17,509 nt of DNA, taken from Candidatus Woesearchaeota archaeon. GTDB lineage: Archaea; Nanobdellota; Nanobdellia; Woesearchaeales; 21-14-0-10-32-9. The notes below the pieces were generated by a model. It saw only the letters and a program-made list of their open reading frames with translations. It had not been told where the DNA came from and did no database searches. The position numbers and the translations under genes were made by a program. Below, piece by piece: positions 15,308-17,509 of the stretch. The first letter of the stretch is position 1; each line of letters opens with the position of its first letter. The DNA lies in NCBI GenBank assembly GCA_007117145.1, contig SKHC01000095.1, forward strand, positions 1 through 17,509, given 5' to 3'.

Positions 15308-16071
15308 GATTAGTAGACGTTCATATCCACTTGGATTTCCCAGAATACAAAAAAGACATAGATAATTTGATAAAAGTTCAAGAGGAAAACAACGTAAAAG
15401 CAATAATTGCTAATGGGGTGAATTCTAAAAGTAATCGAGAAGTTTTAAAACTCCAAGAGAAATTTAAAGTTGTGAAACCTGCTCTGGGGTTGTACCCTAC
15501 AGACGTTCACAACATGTCATTTGAAGAAATAGATGAAGAAATAGATTTTATAAGAAAAGCAAAACCCATAGCTCTTGGAGAAGTAGGACTTGATAACAAG
15601 TACTTAGATGAAGGAAAAACGGCGATTCAAAAGAAAAAGCAATTATATGCCTTTGAAAAATTTATAAGTTTGAGTGAGAAGACAAAACTGCCTTTAATCA
15701 TTCATTCAAGGAAAGCAGAGTTAGAAATTCATGACTTATTAGAGTCAAGCAAATTAAAAAACCCTGTTCTTCACTGTTTTATGGGTAAGAAAAAGCTAAT
15801 GCAAAAACTAAGTGACAAAGGCTACAATTTTTCAATTCTTCCAATAATAAATAAAAGCCAGCAACTTCAAGAAATAGTTAACTACACTAATCTAAGACAA
15901 TTACTTACAGAAACAGACGGTCCATACATGTCTCCAGTTCAGGGGAAAGTGAGTGAGCCCAGATATGTCGAGTTTGCAATTAAAAAAATTGCTGAGTTAA
16001 AAAAAATCACAGTTGAGGAAGCATCCAACATAGTTTTTATGAATTATCAATCCACGTTTAAAAATCAATAA
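15304..16071 (+). CDS. TatD-family metal-dependent hydrolase
   Basis: 255 aa from TTG 15304, which overlaps the adk stop as TTGA; the sequence from this codon (VDVHIHLDF) gives the family's conserved N-terminus, so the TTG start is well supported. TIM-barrel hydrolase with the full metal set visible: H7 and H9 in VHIH, E93 in GEVGLD, H134 in IIHSR, H157 in LHCF and D205 in TETDGPY. Members are 3'-5' exonucleases or DNA/RNA-processing phosphoesterases, and some archaeal relatives are D-aminoacyl-tRNA deacylase-like, so the substrate is open. Its place at the end of a helicase-led operon fits nucleic-acid repair or turnover. Confidence 0.9.
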   Translation: MRLVDVHIHLDFPEYKKDIDNLIKVQEENNVKAIIANGVNSKSNREVLKLQEKFKVVKPALGLYPTDVHNMSFEEIDEEIDFIRKAKPIALGEVGLDNKYLDEGKTAIQKKKQLYAFEKFISLSEKTKLPLIIHSRKAELEIHDLLESSKLKNPVLHCFMGKKKLMQKLSDKGYNFSILPIINKSQQLQEIVNYTNLRQLLTETDGPYMSPVQGKVSEPRYVEFAIKKIAELKKITVEEASNIVFMNYQSTFKNQ

Positions 16072-16080
16072 TTATAAAAA
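16070..16080 (+). promoter_or_regulatory. TATA box, leaderless promoter of the acidic-protein/archease pair
   Basis: AATTATAAAAA directly follows the TatD stop and is centred 27 bases before ATG 16103. It favours 16103 over an in-frame TTG at 16097 as the start of the small gene. Confidence 0.55.
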
Positions 16081-16102
16081 CTCGTGAGTCTTAAATTTGT
16101 CA

Positions 16103-16327
16103 ATGGAAATAAAAATTGATACTTCAAAAGATTCAAAGGAAGATATAAAAAAAACTATTGCTTTTCTACAAAAACTAGTGGATGATGACAGTTACACTCC
16201 TTCAAGCACAAGTTCTGATGGCTCAGTTTTTGACATGTTTGGTGATGATGACAAAAAAGAAGATGATGAGCCAAAAGAAAAGCCAGATGATGAGCGTCCT
16301 CCAAGAGTTGAAGTAATAGAGTGGTAG
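16103..16327 (+). CDS. Small acidic protein of unknown function upstream of archease
   Basis: 74 aa from ATG 16103. The N-terminal ~28 residues (EIKIDTSKDSKEDIKKTI) are a beta strand plus amphipathic helix. The rest is disordered: a Ser/Thr-rich stretch, an Asp/Glu/Lys-rich run around FGDDDKKEDDE, and a conserved-looking end PPRVEVIEW. No enzyme motif is present. The layout (short folded head, acidic tail, aromatic terminal peptide) resembles a peptide-binding adaptor. It precedes archease by 6 nt with no room for a promoter, so the two are co-transcribed. The TatD stop precedes it, but its own TATA box suggests a separate unit. Confidence 0.72.
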   Translation: MEIKIDTSKDSKEDIKKTIAFLQKLVDDDSYTPSSTSSDGSVFDMFGDDDKKEDDEPKEKPDDERPPRVEVIEW

Positions 16328-16333
16328 CTTAAC

Positions 16334-16747
16334 ATGCCTAAATTCGAGTTTTTTGAGCACACAGCCGATGTTAAGTTTAAAGCATATGGTAAAACATTAG
16401 CTGAAGCTTTCGAGAATTCGGCGAAAGCCACTTTTAAAGTAATGACAGACATAGAGAAAGTGAGTAAAAGCAGTGAGTTAACAATTGAAGTTTCTGCTGT
16501 GAGTGTTGAGAGTTTGGTTTTTAATTTTTTAGATGAGTTAATTTTTATAATGGATTCAGAAGCATTTCTTCTAAATGACATCAAAGTTGAAATTAAAGAT
16601 TTAACTCTTAAAGCTACGATTGTTGGAGATTACCAGCAAGAATTCAAGTACGATGTTCATACATACGTAAAAGCAGTGACACTAAACGAGTTAAAAGTAG
16701 AGAAATCTGCAAGTAAATACACAATTCAAGTAGTACTTGACATCTAA
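16334..16747 (+). CDS. Archease, RtcB activator
   Basis: 137 aa, normal length for the family. Archease speeds guanylylation of the RNA ligase RtcB and allows multiple turnover in tRNA splicing. The family signature is present: FFEHTADVKFKAYGKTLAEAFENSA at the N-terminus with H9 and D12, LDELIFIMD in the middle, and YVKAVTLNEL near the C-terminus; these acidic and histidine residues form the metal site that faces RtcB. RtcB is the next gene, beginning 49 bases downstream from its own promoter. This is the conserved archaeal archease-RtcB neighbourhood. Confidence 0.93.
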   Translation: MPKFEFFEHTADVKFKAYGKTLAEAFENSAKATFKVMTDIEKVSKSSELTIEVSAVSVESLVFNFLDELIFIMDSEAFLLNDIKVEIKDLTLKATIVGDYQQEFKYDVHTYVKAVTLNELKVEKSASKYTIQVVLDI

Positions 16748-16764
16748 TTACTTTAAAAAGAAAA

Positions 16765-16774
16765 CATTAAATAC
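16765..16774 (+). promoter_or_regulatory. TATA box, leaderless promoter of rtcB
   Basis: CATTAAATAC is centred about 27 bases before ATG 16797. It shares TTAAATACG with the promoter at 7843-7852, suggesting the local box A consensus. Confidence 0.6.
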
Positions 16775-16796
16775 GTACAAGGTTTTCATTCGTGTT

Positions 16797-17509
16797 ATGA
16801 AAAAGTTAAACGAGTATTCTTTCCTGGTTGAAAAGAAAGGAGATATGAAAGTTCCTCTAAAAATATTTGCTTCAGATAAACTCATGGAGAAGATGGAGCA
16901 AGATAGTTGCATTCAGCAAGGTATTAATGTGGCTGGGCTTCCAGGTATTAAAGGCTATAGTATAATGATGCCTGATGCTCATCAAGGCTATGGTTTTAGC
17001 ATAGGAGGCGTTGCTGCCACAGGTGAGAAAGACGGATGTTTGAGCCCTGGAGGCGTTGGTTTTGATGTGAATTGCGGAGTGCGTTTGCTCACCACGAATT
17101 TAACCGTTGAAGATGTTGAAGGTAAAATAGAAGAATTATTAGAAGTCTTGTTTAAGAATATTCCTCCAGGTATGGGTGGTAAATCCAAGTTTCAATTAGA
17201 TAATGATGAGTTAGACAAAGTCTTAGTTCAAGGACCAAAGTACATGGTTGATAGAGGTTTTGGGATACAAGAAGATATTGATAATTGCGAGAGTAATGGT
17301 GAAATGCCAGATGCGGATCCAACAAAGATTTCTGATAAGGCAAAGAAGAGAGGTAGAAATCAACTGGGAACTCTTGGCAGTGGGAATCATTTCTTAGAAA
17401 TTCAACGAATAGGGGAGATTTTCGATAAAGATATTGCTAAACAATTTGGTATTTTAAATGAGGGTCAAATAGTTGTTTTAATACATACTGGAAGCAGAGG
17501 TCTAGGTCA
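16797..17509 (+). CDS. rtcB: RtcB, 3'-phosphate RNA ligase / tRNA splicing ligase (partial, 3' end outside window)
   Basis: 237 codons are visible and the frame is open to the window end; the family is about 480 aa, so roughly half is present. RtcB joins a 2',3'-cyclic phosphate or 3'-phosphate end to a 5'-OH using GTP and Mn2+, sealing tRNA exons after splicing endonuclease cleavage. Visible: MPDAHQGYGFSIGGVAA, the metal-binding cysteine C93 in FDVNCGVR, H198 in GSGNHFLE and H230 in IHTGSRG. There is no intein after the FDVNCGVR motif, a known insertion site in some archaeal RtcBs. The leaderless promoter fixes the start; archease lies just upstream. The tRNA-Ser with two introns in this window is a predicted substrate. 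Confidence 0.95.
   Translation, partial: MKKLNEYSFLVEKKGDMKVPLKIFASDKLMEKMEQDSCIQQGINVAGLPGIKGYSIMMPDAHQGYGFSIGGVAATGEKDGCLSPGGVGFDVNCGVRLLTTNLTVEDVEGKIEELLEVLFKNIPPGMGGKSKFQLDNDELDKVLVQGPKYMVDRGFGIQEDIDNCESNGEMPDADPTKISDKAKKRGRNQLGTLGSGNHFLEIQRIGEIFDKDIAKQFGILNEGQIVVLIHTGSRGLG

Noticed and set aside
16097..16102. TTG start for the small acidic protein
   Set aside because: The ATG two codons later sits at the standard leaderless distance from the TATA box.
1..17509. CRISPR arrays, insertion sequences, toxin-antitoxin or restriction-modification genes
   Set aside because: No direct-repeat array, transposase motif, terminal inverted repeats or matching gene pairs were seen.

Overview
The window reads as a stretch of an AT-rich archaeal chromosome, most plausibly a small-genome DPANN-type lineage (Woesearchaeota/Pacearchaeota-like), although the sequence alone cannot fix the phylum. 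The archaeal signs are a tRNA gene with bulge-helix-bulge introns and no encoded CCA, TATA boxes 26-27 bases before ATG starts that imply leaderless mRNAs, a GAGGTG Shine-Dalgarno, an XPD/Rad3-type iron-sulfur helicase and an archease/RtcB pair. The adenylate kinase looks bacterial in type.

Layout. 1-114: the tail of an unidentified gene with an extreme G/T third-codon bias. 111-5612: a giant (1833 aa) secreted, membrane-anchored surface protein made of two tandem ~406-residue cysteine-pair blocks, a very N-glycosylation-rich stalk, a Pro/Ser/Gly linker, one membrane helix and a cytoplasmic helical tail. 5614-6816 (-): a coiled-coil protein convergent with it, one base between the stop codons. 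6942-7097 (-): tRNA-Ser(GCU) split by two introns into three exons, the middle one 8 nt long. 7139-7775 (-): a decayed LAGLIDADG homing endonuclease just upstream of the tRNA. 7873-9792: a secreted transglutaminase-like protein. 9793-10108: a non-coding stretch with hairpins and two TATA boxes.

10109-12354: seryl-tRNA synthetase, a two-helix zinc-ribbon membrane protein and a nitroreductase. 12406-16071: a tightly overlapping set of helicase, unknown 141-aa protein, adenylate kinase and TatD-type hydrolase. 16103-16747: a small acidic protein and archease. 16797-end: RtcB RNA ligase, cut by the window edge.

Working together: the tRNA-Ser transcript needs two endonuclease cuts and two ligations; RtcB, activated by archease, is the ligase that would join the exons, and SerRS charges the product, so the window holds substrate, ligase, ligase activator and charging enzyme for one tRNA. 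The most novel items are the doubly interrupted tRNA-Ser with its micro-exon, the neighbouring homing-endonuclease relic, and the duplicated cysteine-pair architecture of the giant surface protein.
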